From Gemmatimonadaceae bacterium (GTDB lineage Bacteria; Gemmatimonadota; Gemmatimonadetes; Gemmatimonadales; Gemmatimonadaceae), in NCBI GenBank assembly GCA_016742275.1, contig JACVCD010000011.1, positions 1-64,000 of the forward strand: a DNA stretch of 64,000 nt, written 5' to 3'. Shown piece after piece: positions 1-8,918 of this stretch. The position numbers and the translations under genes are program-made. The notes below the pieces were generated by a model that saw only the letters and a program-made list of their open reading frames with translations, did not search any database and was not told the DNA's origin. Within the stretch, counting starts at the first letter, position 1, and every line of letters starts with the position of its first letter.

Positions 1-63
1 CCCACTCTCTACCGCTTGCAGGATCTCGACGATCTGACTCTCGGTAAACTTCGATCGGCGCAT
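1..63 (-). CDS. IS3-family transposase OrfA, N-terminal fragment (partial)
   Basis: This minus-strand frame was read by hand and is too short and open-ended to show up as a complete ORF. It begins MRRSKFTESQIVEILQAVES, the typical start of the HTH_Tnp_1 helix-turn-helix protein of IS3-family elements, which binds the IS ends. The ATG at 63 is preceded by a perfect AGGAGG Shine-Dalgarno (plus-strand 68-73). Only the first 21 codons are present because the window ends here. The family call rests on this short, characteristic N-terminus; the group within IS3 cannot be decided. Confidence 0.75.
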   Translation of the reverse strand, partial: MRRSKFTESQIVEILQAVESG

Positions 64-117
64 GGTACCTCCTGAAATGCACCGTCAAAGTCTAGCTCAC
101 ACTGTCTGCTCTTGGGG
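1..117 (-). mobile_element. Left-edge part of an IS3-family insertion sequence (partial)
   Basis: The 5' end of an IS3-type orfA lies on the minus strand at 1-63 and reads out of the window. The neighbouring ABC exporter reading frame (minus strand) is normal down to about position 118 and then runs into non-homologous codons and a stop at 97. The element's terminal repeat should therefore lie at about 97-117. The exact boundary, inverted repeat and target duplication cannot be fixed because the other end is outside the window. Confidence 0.7.
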
Positions 118-1125
118 GAAGCTTACGTACGCACTGAATGCAATGAACGAACCAACGGACAGTTCTCCTCCGAGTACCATGCGCCACGAGTAGAAACCGA
201 AAACTAGAGCGCCCAGGGCCTGAACGCTGGCATTCAGAAATCCCGCGCTTATCTGCACACGGGCCGCACGCATCTGTGTGTCGAAGATACCATCAAGGCG
301 GTTCATGACGTGTGATGTCGCCTGATACTCGAGCGCGAGCGGTTTCAGTCCGCGCATCTGAGAGAGTATTTCGAACTGGTAGGCGCTCAGATCGGCGCGA
401 GCCTCCGCGTTCCGTTTGATGTGCTTCTGCGCCATTTTGCTGGAATACACACTGACGAATACCGTGATCGGCAGCACGATCACGGACAGGAGTGTGAGCT
501 GCCAATTGAGATACAGCATGACCAACGGAACGATTGCCAGATGTATCCCGCTCACGAGAATGGTCTGTATGACACCCGAGACAGTGCTGAGACTCGATCG
601 AAGATCGCCGAATCGGCTCATGATTTCGCCGGAAGGACGATGCTCGAAAAACGCCATGGGCAGGTGCTGAATGTGATTGAAGAACATTAGATCTGCCGAC
701 ACTGTGAGCCGACCAGAATACGTTTGTGTCAAATACGAAGACCCCGCGGTGAGAATCGCGGTGGTCAGCGTGATCACGAATATTGAAGTGACAAGCAACA
801 AGGCAAACGGGACGTCTCGCGACGGATAGGCTTCGTCGAATAGAAGCTTCGAGAGCAGAGGCGTTGCTGTTCCAACTAGACCGATGACAACGGTCACCCC
901 CGTGTTTCGGAGCATCCATGACCAGAACGGACGCATGAGTAGAAAAACTCTACGCGCCAGTCGAAATGACTCCCTGAGAGAGAGTGGGTCATGCTTTACT
1001 GCATTGTCTTGCAAGAGAACACCCGCTGTATGACGAAGTACAATCTGAATACTTGGTAGCCAAAGCATCGCAAAAACCTGCAATACGACAATGATGCGTT
1101 GGCTTCTTGAGGTATATGTCGACAA
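97..1125 (-). pseudogene. ABC exporter transmembrane domain, 3' end removed by the IS
   Basis: This inner-membrane ABC exporter half carries an ABC transporter type-1 transmembrane domain. Six hydrophobic segments lie at about residues 70-335, with motifs typical of peptide/bacteriocin or toxin exporters (HLPMAFFEHRPSGEIMSRF, then GLKPLALE). The frame ends FSAYVSF followed by foreign residues, just where the domain should continue into the nucleotide-binding domain; Walker A/B and the signature motif are absent. The start used is TTG at 1125, since an in-frame TAG lies at 1132-1134. The N-terminus may have been longer, for instance with a C39-like domain, before decay. Base composition is visibly less GC-rich than in the nuo operon, which suggests acquired DNA. 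The substrate cannot be told. Confidence 0.75.
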
Positions 1126-1641
1126 TCTGGTCTACGAAGCTTCATCCTAATGGAACTCCAATACTCCTCCTCGACAAGAGGGATTTTCAATTGAGAGGAG
1201 TTGATCTATCACGATGCGCCGCTGCGGGTGATCACGTTGATCCTCTGCACTCGAGCAGGGCAGGGACGAAAACAACAACCCGCCGTGAAGGAATCGAAGG
1301 CTGCAACCTTTCACAGACGAATCGGTCGACTGTCCCGAAATCGTACTATACGCTTGATCTCTGATCCCATGCGTGTCAAAATTGTGACAGTTCGTCCCGT
1401 CGTACCGACATCCCTTCGTGTGGAGCGGAAGGCTGCCCAGCCGAAGTCGCCTTGCGATAGTGGGTGTCAGCATTTTCCGTCTTGACGGGCCATGTGCGCG
1501 TGGGCACGTTGACGGCTTAGTCCTGTCCGATGGCAAACGCCCTCGGGCTGACCATCGCAATTCTGAAGTGGAAGACGCCCCCCTCCTGCGCCTTGCCTCT
1601 TCGGACTTTCCTGGGAGTCCCGGCCGGATCGTGTCCCCCCG
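1126..1641. other. Gene-poor stretch between the broken exporter and nuoA
   Basis: About 0.5 kb without a credible gene. All reading frames here give compositionally odd proteins with no recognisable motif. No RNA gene was seen. The nuo promoter should lie in this stretch or just upstream of 1642, but no convincing -35/-10 pair was found. The nuoA start also lacks a Shine-Dalgarno. Confidence 0.5.
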
Positions 1642-2007
1642 ATGACGCCGTATCTCACTTTCCTGCTGTATGCCCTGGCCATCGTGGGCTTCGTTGGTCT
1701 CGCGCTCGCGCTGAATGCGCTGCTCGGGCCCAAACCGATCGCCAACGCCACCAAACTCGAGCCATTCGAGTGTGGTGCGACGCCCGTCGAGACGCTCAAC
1801 GTCAAAGCGGTGCCCATCAAGTTCTACGCAGTTGCCATCATTTTCCTGCTGTTCGATCTCGAAACCATGTTCCTGTTCATCTGGGCGCTCGGCGCGCGTC
1901 CGCTGTCCGGGTTCATGGTTTTTACGTTCTTCTTCTTTACGGTATTGCTGGTGCTCTGCCTGTTGTACGTCTATCGGGCGCGCATCCTCGAAGCCGTGAC
2001 CGAGTAA
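1642..2007 (+). CDS. nuoA: NADH-quinone oxidoreductase subunit A
   Basis: Small membrane subunit of complex I (121 aa, normal length), placed at the junction of the quinone-reducing arm and the proton-pumping arm. Three transmembrane helices are visible (about residues 5-28, 58-80, 87-110). The family landmarks are present: the FECG motif in the first loop, with the cysteine at the quinone-site loop, and the acidic FDLETMFLF segment in helix 2. It is the first gene of the nuo operon, with 3 nt to nuoB. The ATG at 1642 has no clear Shine-Dalgarno. Confidence 0.95.
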   Translation: MTPYLTFLLYALAIVGFVGLALALNALLGPKPIANATKLEPFECGATPVETLNVKAVPIKFYAVAIIFLLFDLETMFLFIWALGARPLSGFMVFTFFFFTVLLVLCLLYVYRARILEAVTE

Positions 2008-2010
2008 GCC

Positions 2011-2625
2011 ATGTACGGCAAGCGACTGCCCATACTCGATATGGGCCCGATGGGTCAGACTCTGGCGGGTGCCGCAGGTGTTGGCTCGATTCCGCTGGGT
2101 GGGGGCATCAGCTCCGGTGCCACCTCTCTCGCCAAGCCGGGTCAGTCCAAGGCGGCCACGTTCGAGTTCCTCACCACCCGCAAGGATGAATTGGTGGGGT
2201 GGGCGCGAAAGTTTTCGCTCTTTCCCTACCCATTCGTGACCGCATGCTGTGCCATGGAATTCATGGCCGTGAGCGCGTCACACTACGACACCGATCGCTT
2301 CGGCGCAGCACTGCCACGCTTCTCGCCCCGGCAAGCCGATCTGCTCATGGTCGTCGGCACGGTAACACAGAAGCAGGCGCCCATTCTGCTCAAGGTCTAC
2401 GAGCAGATGTGCGAGCCCAAATGGGTGATGGCTTTTGGTGTCTGTGCCAGCACTGGCGGCTTTTATCAGAACTATGCCTCGCTGCCGGGCATCGATCGCA
2501 TCATCCCGGTGGACATCTATGTGCCCGGCTGTCCGCCGCGCCCGGAGATGGTCATTGACGGCATCATGCGACTCCAGGAAAAGATCGCGTCGTCGCCGCA
2601 TCCCATCGTGAACGACCGATTCTGA
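2011..2625 (+). CDS. nuoB: NADH-quinone oxidoreductase subunit B (N2 cluster)
   Basis: Peripheral-arm subunit that carries FeS cluster N2, the last electron donor to quinone. The four ligand cysteines are visible: the adjacent pair in TACCAMEFM, one in GVCASTGG and one in VPGCPPRPE. At 204 aa it is slightly long because of a Gly/Ser-rich N-terminal extension of about 50 residues that lacks family motifs. It sits between nuoA and nuoC with 3-4 nt gaps, so translation is probably coupled. Confidence 0.96.
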   Translation: MYGKRLPILDMGPMGQTLAGAAGVGSIPLGGGISSGATSLAKPGQSKAATFEFLTTRKDELVGWARKFSLFPYPFVTACCAMEFMAVSASHYDTDRFGAALPRFSPRQADLLMVVGTVTQKQAPILLKVYEQMCEPKWVMAFGVCASTGGFYQNYASLPGIDRIIPVDIYVPGCPPRPEMVIDGIMRLQEKIASSPHPIVNDRF

Positions 2626-2629
2626 TCTG

Positions 2630-3160
2630 ATGGTACCGATACTCGATCAACTCCATCTGCAGTACGCCATCCAGCTCGCCGAAGGCGATAGTGTCGAAGC
2701 TCCGCACGGTGCGGTACGATCGCGCGGTGTGCAGCATGGCACACTGGTGCTTGAGATCGACGCCGCAGTTCTATTCAACATTGTGGCGACGCTGCGAGAC
2801 CAGCACGCGTTCGACATGTTGCTCGACGTGACAGCAGTTGATTGGCCGGATGCGCCCCTGCGATTTGAAGTGGTGTGGCATCTGTTGAGCACCACGCACA
2901 AGGTGCGCGTGCGTCTCAAGACGCGAGTGTCGGCTCAGGATCCCACCGTCGATTCCCTGACAGCGTTGTTCGGATCTGCTGGTTATATGGAACGGGAGTG
3001 TCATGACATGTACGGCATCCGTTTCCGCGGTAACGCCGACATGCGCCCGATCCTGCTGTACGAAGGCTTCCACGGCCATCCCCTGCGCAAGGACTATCCC
3101 AAGCAGAAGGAGCAGCCGCTCGTTCCGTACCGCCCGCCCCAGAGTGCCCTTGTCCGCTAG
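2630..3160 (+). CDS. nuoC: NADH-quinone oxidoreductase subunit C
   Basis: The 30-kDa subunit of the hydrophilic arm (176 aa). It has the complex I 30-kDa signature in its C-terminal third (ERECHDMYGIRFRGN, then LRKDYP). It holds no cofactor and contacts NuoD to form the quinone pocket. NuoC and NuoD are separate genes here, unlike the fused NuoCD of Escherichia coli. The 3' end abuts or slightly overlaps nuoD, depending on the nuoD start. Confidence 0.94.
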   Translation: MVPILDQLHLQYAIQLAEGDSVEAPHGAVRSRGVQHGTLVLEIDAAVLFNIVATLRDQHAFDMLLDVTAVDWPDAPLRFEVVWHLLSTTHKVRVRLKTRVSAQDPTVDSLTALFGSAGYMERECHDMYGIRFRGNADMRPILLYEGFHGHPLRKDYPKQKEQPLVPYRPPQSALVR

Positions 3161-3164
3161 CACC

Positions 3165-4379
3165 GTGGCGTCCGCCATTCCGAACCCGGTCCGTCCGGTT
3201 TTCGCGCCCACGCGTGAAGACACGGTGGTGGTCAATATCGGACCGTCGCACCCGGCCACGCACGGCACGGTGCAAATCATCGCCGAGCTCGATGGCGAGA
3301 AAGTGCTACGCACGGATGTGCACTGCGGCTATCTGCATCGCGGATTCGAGAAGGAGTGCGAGGATCATACCTGGCACAATCTCATCCCCTACGTCGATCG
3401 TCTGAACTACTGCTCGGCGCTCATCAACAACTTCGCCTATTGCGATGGTGTCGAGCAGTTGATGGGGATAGAGATTACGCCGCGCACGAAGTATCTGCGC
3501 ACGCTACTGGCGGAGTATTCGCGACTGGCGGATCACCTGACATGTGTGGCGGCGCAGCTCATGGAGCTGGGTGCCATGACGGCGTTTCTCTATCTCGTCA
3601 CGGTGCGCGATCACATGTATGAGCACCTCGCGGCCATTACCGGCGCGCGAGTGACGTATTCATACGGGCGCATTGGCGGGTTGGCGTGCGATGTGCCGGC
3701 GGGCTGGTTCACGCGTCTCGAAGAGATCTTGCGTGAGTACGAAGAGTACGTCGAGCGCGTGCACGGGCTGGTCGATCGCAATCGCATCTTCATCGACCGT
3801 ATGCGTAACGTGGGCGTGCTCAGCACGGCCGAGGCGCTGCACTGGGGCTTTACGGGTCCTGTGTTGCGGTCCACTGGCGCGCCACGTGACCTGCGCAAGG
3901 ACACGCCGTATCTCGCGTACGGCGAGCTCGATTTCGATGTACCCGTGGGCATCAAGGGCGATAACTACGATCGCTACTACGTGCGCATGCGTGAAATGGA
4001 TGAGTCGGTATACATGATGCGCCAGCTCATGGAGATCATGCCCGATGGACCGATCAATGTGGACGATCGGCGCTGCGTGTTTCCCGACAAGCAGCTCGTG
4101 TACACCGAGATCGAATCACTCATCAATCATTTCAAGCTCGTGATGGAAGGGCCGGTGGTGCCGGCTGGCGATGTGTATGTCGCTCATGAAGGCGCCAACG
4201 GAGAGCTTGGCTTCTATATCGTCAGTAACGGCAGCGGCACACCACACAAGGTTCATGTGCGCTCACCCAGCTTTGTGCACATGGGTGGCGTGCATCGCAT
4301 GCTCGATGGCTACCAGCTCGCCGACATCGTTACCACCTTCGGGTCGGTGAACATGATCGGCGGCGAGTGCGACCGATGA
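3165..4379 (+). CDS. nuoD: NADH-quinone oxidoreductase subunit D (quinone site)
   Basis: The 49-kDa subunit that lines the quinone-reduction site (404 aa from this start). The hallmark N-terminal NIGPSHPATHGT, with its quinone-loop histidines, is present, as are HCGYLHRGFEK and a C-terminus ending GECDR. The open frame extends upstream to 3003 inside nuoC. The conserved part begins near residue 20, so the GTG at 3165 is chosen; TTG at 3150 and GTG at 3144 are alternatives that would overlap nuoC. No good Shine-Dalgarno favours any of them. Confidence 0.93.
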   Translation: MASAIPNPVRPVFAPTREDTVVVNIGPSHPATHGTVQIIAELDGEKVLRTDVHCGYLHRGFEKECEDHTWHNLIPYVDRLNYCSALINNFAYCDGVEQLMGIEITPRTKYLRTLLAEYSRLADHLTCVAAQLMELGAMTAFLYLVTVRDHMYEHLAAITGARVTYSYGRIGGLACDVPAGWFTRLEEILREYEEYVERVHGLVDRNRIFIDRMRNVGVLSTAEALHWGFTGPVLRSTGAPRDLRKDTPYLAYGELDFDVPVGIKGDNYDRYYVRMREMDESVYMMRQLMEIMPDGPINVDDRRCVFPDKQLVYTEIESLINHFKLVMEGPVVPAGDVYVAHEGANGELGFYIVSNGSGTPHKVHVRSPSFVHMGGVHRMLDGYQLADIVTTFGSVNMIGGECDR

Positions 4380-4386
4380 TTCAGCG

Positions 4387-4863
4387 ATGAACGGCATACA
4401 GCATCTCATACCGGAATTCGAGCGCTGGAAGCAGCGCTATCCGGCTGGCTTCGAAGGCTCGCTCACCATTCCGTGTCTGCGCCGCATTCAAGAAGAGCGT
4501 GGCTATATCGCGGACAGCGATATTGAGGAACTGGTGGCATACTTGGGCGTGTCGCGCATTCAGGTGGACGAAGTCCTGGGCTTCTACACCATGTTCACGC
4601 GTGAGCCGCTCGGGCACTACCACCTGCAGGTGTGTCACAACGTGTCGTGTTCTCTGCGTGGTGCCGACGGATTGGTGCGCTACCTGTGCGGTCGCCTTGG
4701 CATCAAGCCGGGAGAAACCACACCGGATGGCAAGTTCACACTGAGCACGGCGGAGTGTTTGGCCTCGTGCGGCACCGCGCCGATGATGATGGTGAACGAG
4801 ACGTATCATGAGGACCTCACGCCGGCGAAAGTGGATGCCTTGCTCGAGGGTCTCATCAAGTGA
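4387..4863 (+). CDS. nuoE: NADH-quinone oxidoreductase subunit E (N1a cluster)
   Basis: The 24-kDa thioredoxin-like subunit of the NADH-oxidising module, holding [2Fe-2S] cluster N1a (158 aa). The ligands are visible as CHNVSC and CLASC, in the family's CX4C...CX3C spacing. An N-terminal helical bundle precedes the thioredoxin-like fold. The stop codon overlaps the GTG start of nuoF (GTGA), indicating translational coupling. A paralogue, fdsG, lies in the formate dehydrogenase operon on the other strand. Confidence 0.95.
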   Translation: MNGIQHLIPEFERWKQRYPAGFEGSLTIPCLRRIQEERGYIADSDIEELVAYLGVSRIQVDEVLGFYTMFTREPLGHYHLQVCHNVSCSLRGADGLVRYLCGRLGIKPGETTPDGKFTLSTAECLASCGTAPMMMVNETYHEDLTPAKVDALLEGLIK

Positions 4864-6236
4864 CCGCGCCAACGACTGAAGCACCGACACTCTCCGGCAA
4901 GAAGTTCTTCATGAACTTCCCGGTGACGGATGATTCGCATTCGCTGGCTGCGTATCGTGCACGGGGAGGTTACCAAGGCCTCACGAAAGTGCTCGGCGGC
5001 ATGCAACCCACGGACGTGACCAAGGAAGTTGCGGCCTCCGGCATTCTCGGCCACGGTGGCGCTGCATTTCCCGCCGGACGCAAGTGGGGCGTGATCAAGC
5101 TGAATGATGGTGAGCCGCACTACGTGTGCATGAATGCGGACGAGGGCGAGCCCGGCACGTTCAAGGATCGCTGGTTGCTTGAGTGTGTGCCGCACATGTG
5201 TCTCGAAGGACTGATCATCGCGTCCTACGCGTTGATGGGGCGGAACGCCTTCATCTACATGCGCGGTGAATTCGATCTGCCGTACCGTCGTTTGCAGGGT
5301 GCCATTGAGGAAGCGTACGAGGCTGGTTTGCTCGGCCAGAACATCATGGGCTCGGGCTACTCGCTTGATGTCGTGCTGTATCGCGGCGCTGGTTCTTATG
5401 TGTGCGGTGAAGCCTCGGCCATGCTGGCATCGCTCGAAGGCAAGAAAGGCTGGCCGCGCAATCGTCCGCCGCGTCTCACGGTGAAGGGGCTGTATCAGAA
5501 GCCCACCGTGGTGAACAACGTGGAGACGCTGGCCAATGTGCCGGTCATTCTCACCATGGGTGCGGCCGAGTTCAAGAAGGTCGGTATGCCGCGCAGCCCG
5601 GGTACGCAGATGATTTCGATCTCCGGGCATGTCAAACGTCCCGGCGTGTATGAAGTCGAGTACGGTTATTCGTGGGAGAAGTTCATCTACGAAGACTGCG
5701 GCGGTATGCTCGAGGACAAGGGACTCAAGTGCATCATCCCGGGCGGTGTGTCGACCAAGATTCTCGACGCCAATGAACTCAAGGGCGTGAATCTCGATCA
5801 CAACAGCGCGGTGGCGGCTGGCTCGCAGCTCGGCTCCGGTGGCATGATCGCCGTTGCGGAAGGCACGTGCATGGTGCGTTTGGCTCGTGTGATTCAGCGC
5901 TTCTATCATCACGAATCGTGTGGTCAGTGTACGCCGTGTCGTGAGGGCATGGGGTGGATGGAGCGCATCCTCGATCGCATCGTGCGTGGTGAAGGGCGCC
6001 CGGAAGATATCGATCGACTGTATCACATCTCGACGGCGAACGATGGCACCACCATCTGCAGTCTCGGTGACTCGGCGGGTTATGCCTGCTCTGCCATTCT
6101 CGATCACTATCGCGAAGAGTTCGAGTACTACATCAAGAATGGCCGTTCGATGTATGACGGTCGTTTGACCGTGACCGACGCATTTGAAGGTGTGGAAGCC
6201 GCGCCGCTGTATGCTGCCGTGGGGGCTCAGTCATGA
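4860..6236 (+). CDS. nuoF: NADH-quinone oxidoreductase subunit F (NADH/FMN site)
   Basis: The 51-kDa subunit that oxidises NADH through FMN and cluster N3 (458 aa). The glycine-rich FMN/NADH loop GHGGAAFPAGRKWG, the acidic NADEGEPGT motif and the N3 ligands ESCGQCTPCREG plus TICSLGD are all present in order. It starts at GTG 4860, overlapping the nuoE stop by 4 nt, and ends with a 4-nt ATGA overlap with nuoG. Confidence 0.96.
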   Translation: MTAPTTEAPTLSGKKFFMNFPVTDDSHSLAAYRARGGYQGLTKVLGGMQPTDVTKEVAASGILGHGGAAFPAGRKWGVIKLNDGEPHYVCMNADEGEPGTFKDRWLLECVPHMCLEGLIIASYALMGRNAFIYMRGEFDLPYRRLQGAIEEAYEAGLLGQNIMGSGYSLDVVLYRGAGSYVCGEASAMLASLEGKKGWPRNRPPRLTVKGLYQKPTVVNNVETLANVPVILTMGAAEFKKVGMPRSPGTQMISISGHVKRPGVYEVEYGYSWEKFIYEDCGGMLEDKGLKCIIPGGVSTKILDANELKGVNLDHNSAVAAGSQLGSGGMIAVAEGTCMVRLARVIQRFYHHESCGQCTPCREGMGWMERILDRIVRGEGRPEDIDRLYHISTANDGTTICSLGDSAGYACSAILDHYREEFEYYIKNGRSMYDGRLTVTDAFEGVEAAPLYAAVGAQS

Positions 6237-7753
6237 GCATCGACCCAACGGTGACGATCGACTTCTTCATCAATGGCCAGCCGGCTACGGCATTTGATGG
6301 TGAGACGGTCATTCAGGCGGCACGTCGGGCGGGTGTGACCGTCCCGCATTTCTGCTGGCATCCCAACCTGTCAGTGCCCGGCAATTGCCGCATCTGTATG
6401 GTGGAAGTCGAATCGGACAACGGTGATCCGTGGTTTGATATCGGCTGCAACATGCCGGTCACTGCGGGCATGCGCGTACTCACCGAGTCGGACACGGTGA
6501 AGAAGCTGCGCATGGACACGATGCAGTTCATCACGCTGAATCACCCGGTCGATTGCGGCATCTGCAACAAGTCGGGTGAGTGCCTGCTGCAGGACTATCA
6601 CTACGAACACAACGGCAAGCCGTCGCTGTCTATCGATCGCAAGAATCACGCGACCAAGTTCTATCCGTTGTCCGATCGCATCATGCTGGACAACGAGCGC
6701 TGCATCATGTGCACGCGCTGCGTGCGATTCACGCATGAAGTGTCCAAGACGGGTGCGCTCGGGGCCGTGTATCGCGGTGATCATTCGCTGATCCGGCCCG
6801 CCGAGGACGCCAACTTCAATGAAGACGTCTACTCGGACAATGTCATTGACATCTGTCCGGTGGGCGCGTTGTTGTCGCGCGAACAGTTGGACCATTCGCG
6901 CGTGTGGTACACGCAGGCCACGCCGTCGACCTGTCCGGGTTGTTCACGTGGGTGCAGCATCAACGTGTGGCATCGCAAACCGGAATGGGCGCTCAAGGCT
7001 CTCGATCCGACGCTCAATGTGCGCGTGGAGCGTGTAACGCCCATTGATAACCCGGATGTGAACGGTCCGTGGATCTGCAACAAGGGACGGGATCTCGCCA
7101 AGATCTGGGAGCGCGAGCGCGCGACTGAGGCTACGGTGGGCGGTGTGCCGAGTGTGCTCGAGGCAGCCCTTGATCGTGCTGCGGGGTTGATCGCTGGCGC
7201 AAAGAAGGGTGTTGTGCTCGTGTCGAGCTGGGCTTCCAATGAAGAGCTGGAGGCTTTGCGGTCGGCTTTCGCGGATCGATTGAGTTCCAACTGGTCGGCG
7301 CGCGTGAAATTTGATCATGTGCCGCAGCCTGGTGAGACCGTCGAAGACGACATCCTTATTACGAGTGATAAGAACCCCAATCGCCGTGGTGCATTGGCGC
7401 TGTTTGGCGATGCTGGAACCGACTTGGCCGGCGCCATGCTTGGGGCAGATGTTGTGCTGGTATGGGGCGAAGGTGTGAACGATGCCGATATCCCAGCCGG
7501 TGCCCAGGTGGTTCGTCTTGGCAGCTATGCGCAGGACGCTGCGGCACGCTCGGATGTGTTTGTGCCTATCAGTATTCAGACAGAACGCAGCGGACACTAC
7601 ACCAATGTGAACGGCGTGATCACGGCATTTGCCGCGTGCTTTGCCCCGAAGGGCAGTGTGGTGCACGCGGCTGACGTATTTGCGGCCATTACGGGGAACC
7701 GCAAGGCGCAGCAGCGGGCGCTCACCATGGCGGCAGCGGGAGCAGCTACATGA
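6233..7753 (+). CDS. nuoG: NADH-quinone oxidoreductase subunit G, short form
   Basis: The 75-kDa electron-wiring subunit. In order it carries the N1b [2Fe-2S] site (HFCWHP, GNCRICMVEV), the His-Cys N5 site (HPVDCGICNKSGEC), the N4 site (RCIMCTRC with DICPVGA) and an extra CPGCSRGC...ICNKG motif matching cluster N7. At 506 aa it is much shorter than the Escherichia coli (about 908 aa) and Thermus (about 783 aa) proteins. The molybdopterin-like C-terminal domain is largely cut down, leaving only about 230 residues after N7. The frame looks intact, so this is a naturally short form rather than a broken gene. Confidence 0.93.
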   Translation: MSIDPTVTIDFFINGQPATAFDGETVIQAARRAGVTVPHFCWHPNLSVPGNCRICMVEVESDNGDPWFDIGCNMPVTAGMRVLTESDTVKKLRMDTMQFITLNHPVDCGICNKSGECLLQDYHYEHNGKPSLSIDRKNHATKFYPLSDRIMLDNERCIMCTRCVRFTHEVSKTGALGAVYRGDHSLIRPAEDANFNEDVYSDNVIDICPVGALLSREQLDHSRVWYTQATPSTCPGCSRGCSINVWHRKPEWALKALDPTLNVRVERVTPIDNPDVNGPWICNKGRDLAKIWERERATEATVGGVPSVLEAALDRAAGLIAGAKKGVVLVSSWASNEELEALRSAFADRLSSNWSARVKFDHVPQPGETVEDDILITSDKNPNRRGALALFGDAGTDLAGAMLGADVVLVWGEGVNDADIPAGAQVVRLGSYAQDAAARSDVFVPISIQTERSGHYTNVNGVITAFAACFAPKGSVVHAADVFAAITGNRKAQQRALTMAAAGAAT

Positions 7754-8916
7754 GTGAGACCGTGACGTCGGTGTGGCCTGATCTCGTCGTGGCGCTGGTG
7801 TTCATCTCATACGCCATGGTAATGCTGCTCAGCTTTGGTGGACTGCTCACCTGGGTTGAACGCAAGCAGTCAGCGGTGATGGCGGATCGTGTGGGCGCGA
7901 ATCGTGCGTACATCCGTATTCCGTTCACCGACATCAAGCTGGTGTGGCTTGGCTTGTTTCATGGTATGGCGGACGGGCTCAAGATGCTTCTCAAGGAGAA
8001 CTTCAAGCCCAATGCGCACGACAAGGTCGGCTACTTTCTGGCGCCCTTCATCGTGTTCACGCCAGTGTTGTTGGTGTTTGCCGTGGTGCCGTTTGGGGGT
8101 ACCATCGTTCCGGGACAGTTGATTCCCGCATTGGCCGACTGGTTTGGCGATCGCAGTTATCCCATGCAGATCGCTACACTCGATGCTGGTCTGCTGGTCG
8201 TCTTCGCATTCAGTAGCATGGGCATCATTGGTGCCATGCTCGCCGGGTGGGCGTCGGAGAACAAGTTTTCGCTGCTTGGCGGTTTGCGTGCCGGTTCCCA
8301 GATGATCTCCTACGAGCTCGTCATGGGGCTCACGGTGCTTGGGCTCATTCTGGTGTATGGCACGCTCGATCTGGGCGATATCGTGCGGCAGCAGTCGGGC
8401 ACGATTGGAGGAGTGCTGCCGGCCTGGGGCGTTTTCTATCAGCCGTTCGCGGCATTTCTGTTTTTGACGGCGGCGATCGCTGAAAACAAGCGCATTCCAT
8501 TCGACCTGCCGGAAGCAGAATCGGAGTTGATCGCGGGGTATTTTACGGAATACAGCGCGATGAAAATGGGATTGTTCATGTTCGCCGAGTTCATTCAGAT
8601 CGCCGTGGTTGGTGCGTTGTTCACCACGCTGTTCCTTGGTGGCTACAATCTGCCGTTCATGACCGACGCAGGATTCTCTCTGCCTGGTGGGCGGGAAATC
8701 GCGCTGAGTCAGGGGCTTCGTGTCCCGCTGCAACTGGTGACCTTCCTCGGCAAGGTCGCCTTCATGTGTCTCGTCCAGATTCAGATCCGCTGGACATTGC
8801 CGCGCTTCCGCTATGACCAGATGCTTGGTCTGTCCTGGAAGATGCTGTTGCCATTGTCACTCGCCAATCTCGCCGTGACGGTCGTGGCGGTGTGGCTGCT
8901 TCGCGGAGGACAGTAA
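7750..8916 (+). CDS. nuoH: NADH-quinone oxidoreductase subunit H
   Basis: Membrane subunit linking the quinone site to the antiporter-like subunits (388 aa, about eight or nine transmembrane segments). The conserved ERKQSAVMADRVGANR, the acidic-rich loop (ENKRIPFDLPEAESELIAGY) and the C-terminal WTLPRFRYDQ are all visible. Overlaps nuoG by 4 nt (ATGA). Confidence 0.96.
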   Translation: MSETVTSVWPDLVVALVFISYAMVMLLSFGGLLTWVERKQSAVMADRVGANRAYIRIPFTDIKLVWLGLFHGMADGLKMLLKENFKPNAHDKVGYFLAPFIVFTPVLLVFAVVPFGGTIVPGQLIPALADWFGDRSYPMQIATLDAGLLVVFAFSSMGIIGAMLAGWASENKFSLLGGLRAGSQMISYELVMGLTVLGLILVYGTLDLGDIVRQQSGTIGGVLPAWGVFYQPFAAFLFLTAAIAENKRIPFDLPEAESELIAGYFTEYSAMKMGLFMFAEFIQIAVVGALFTTLFLGGYNLPFMTDAGFSLPGGREIALSQGLRVPLQLVTFLGKVAFMCLVQIQIRWTLPRFRYDQMLGLSWKMLLPLSLANLAVTVVAVWLLRGGQ

Positions 8917-8918
8917 TC

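Noticed and set aside
1147-1560. 137-codon minus-strand frame in the gene-poor stretch, considered as the lost N-terminus of the ABC exporter
   Set aside because: No C39 peptidase or transmembrane pattern and a different frame from the exporter; composition looks non-coding.
4806-6107. 433-codon minus-strand open frame opposite nuoF
   Set aside because: Antisense shadow of nuoF; product is Arg/His/Thr-rich without motifs.
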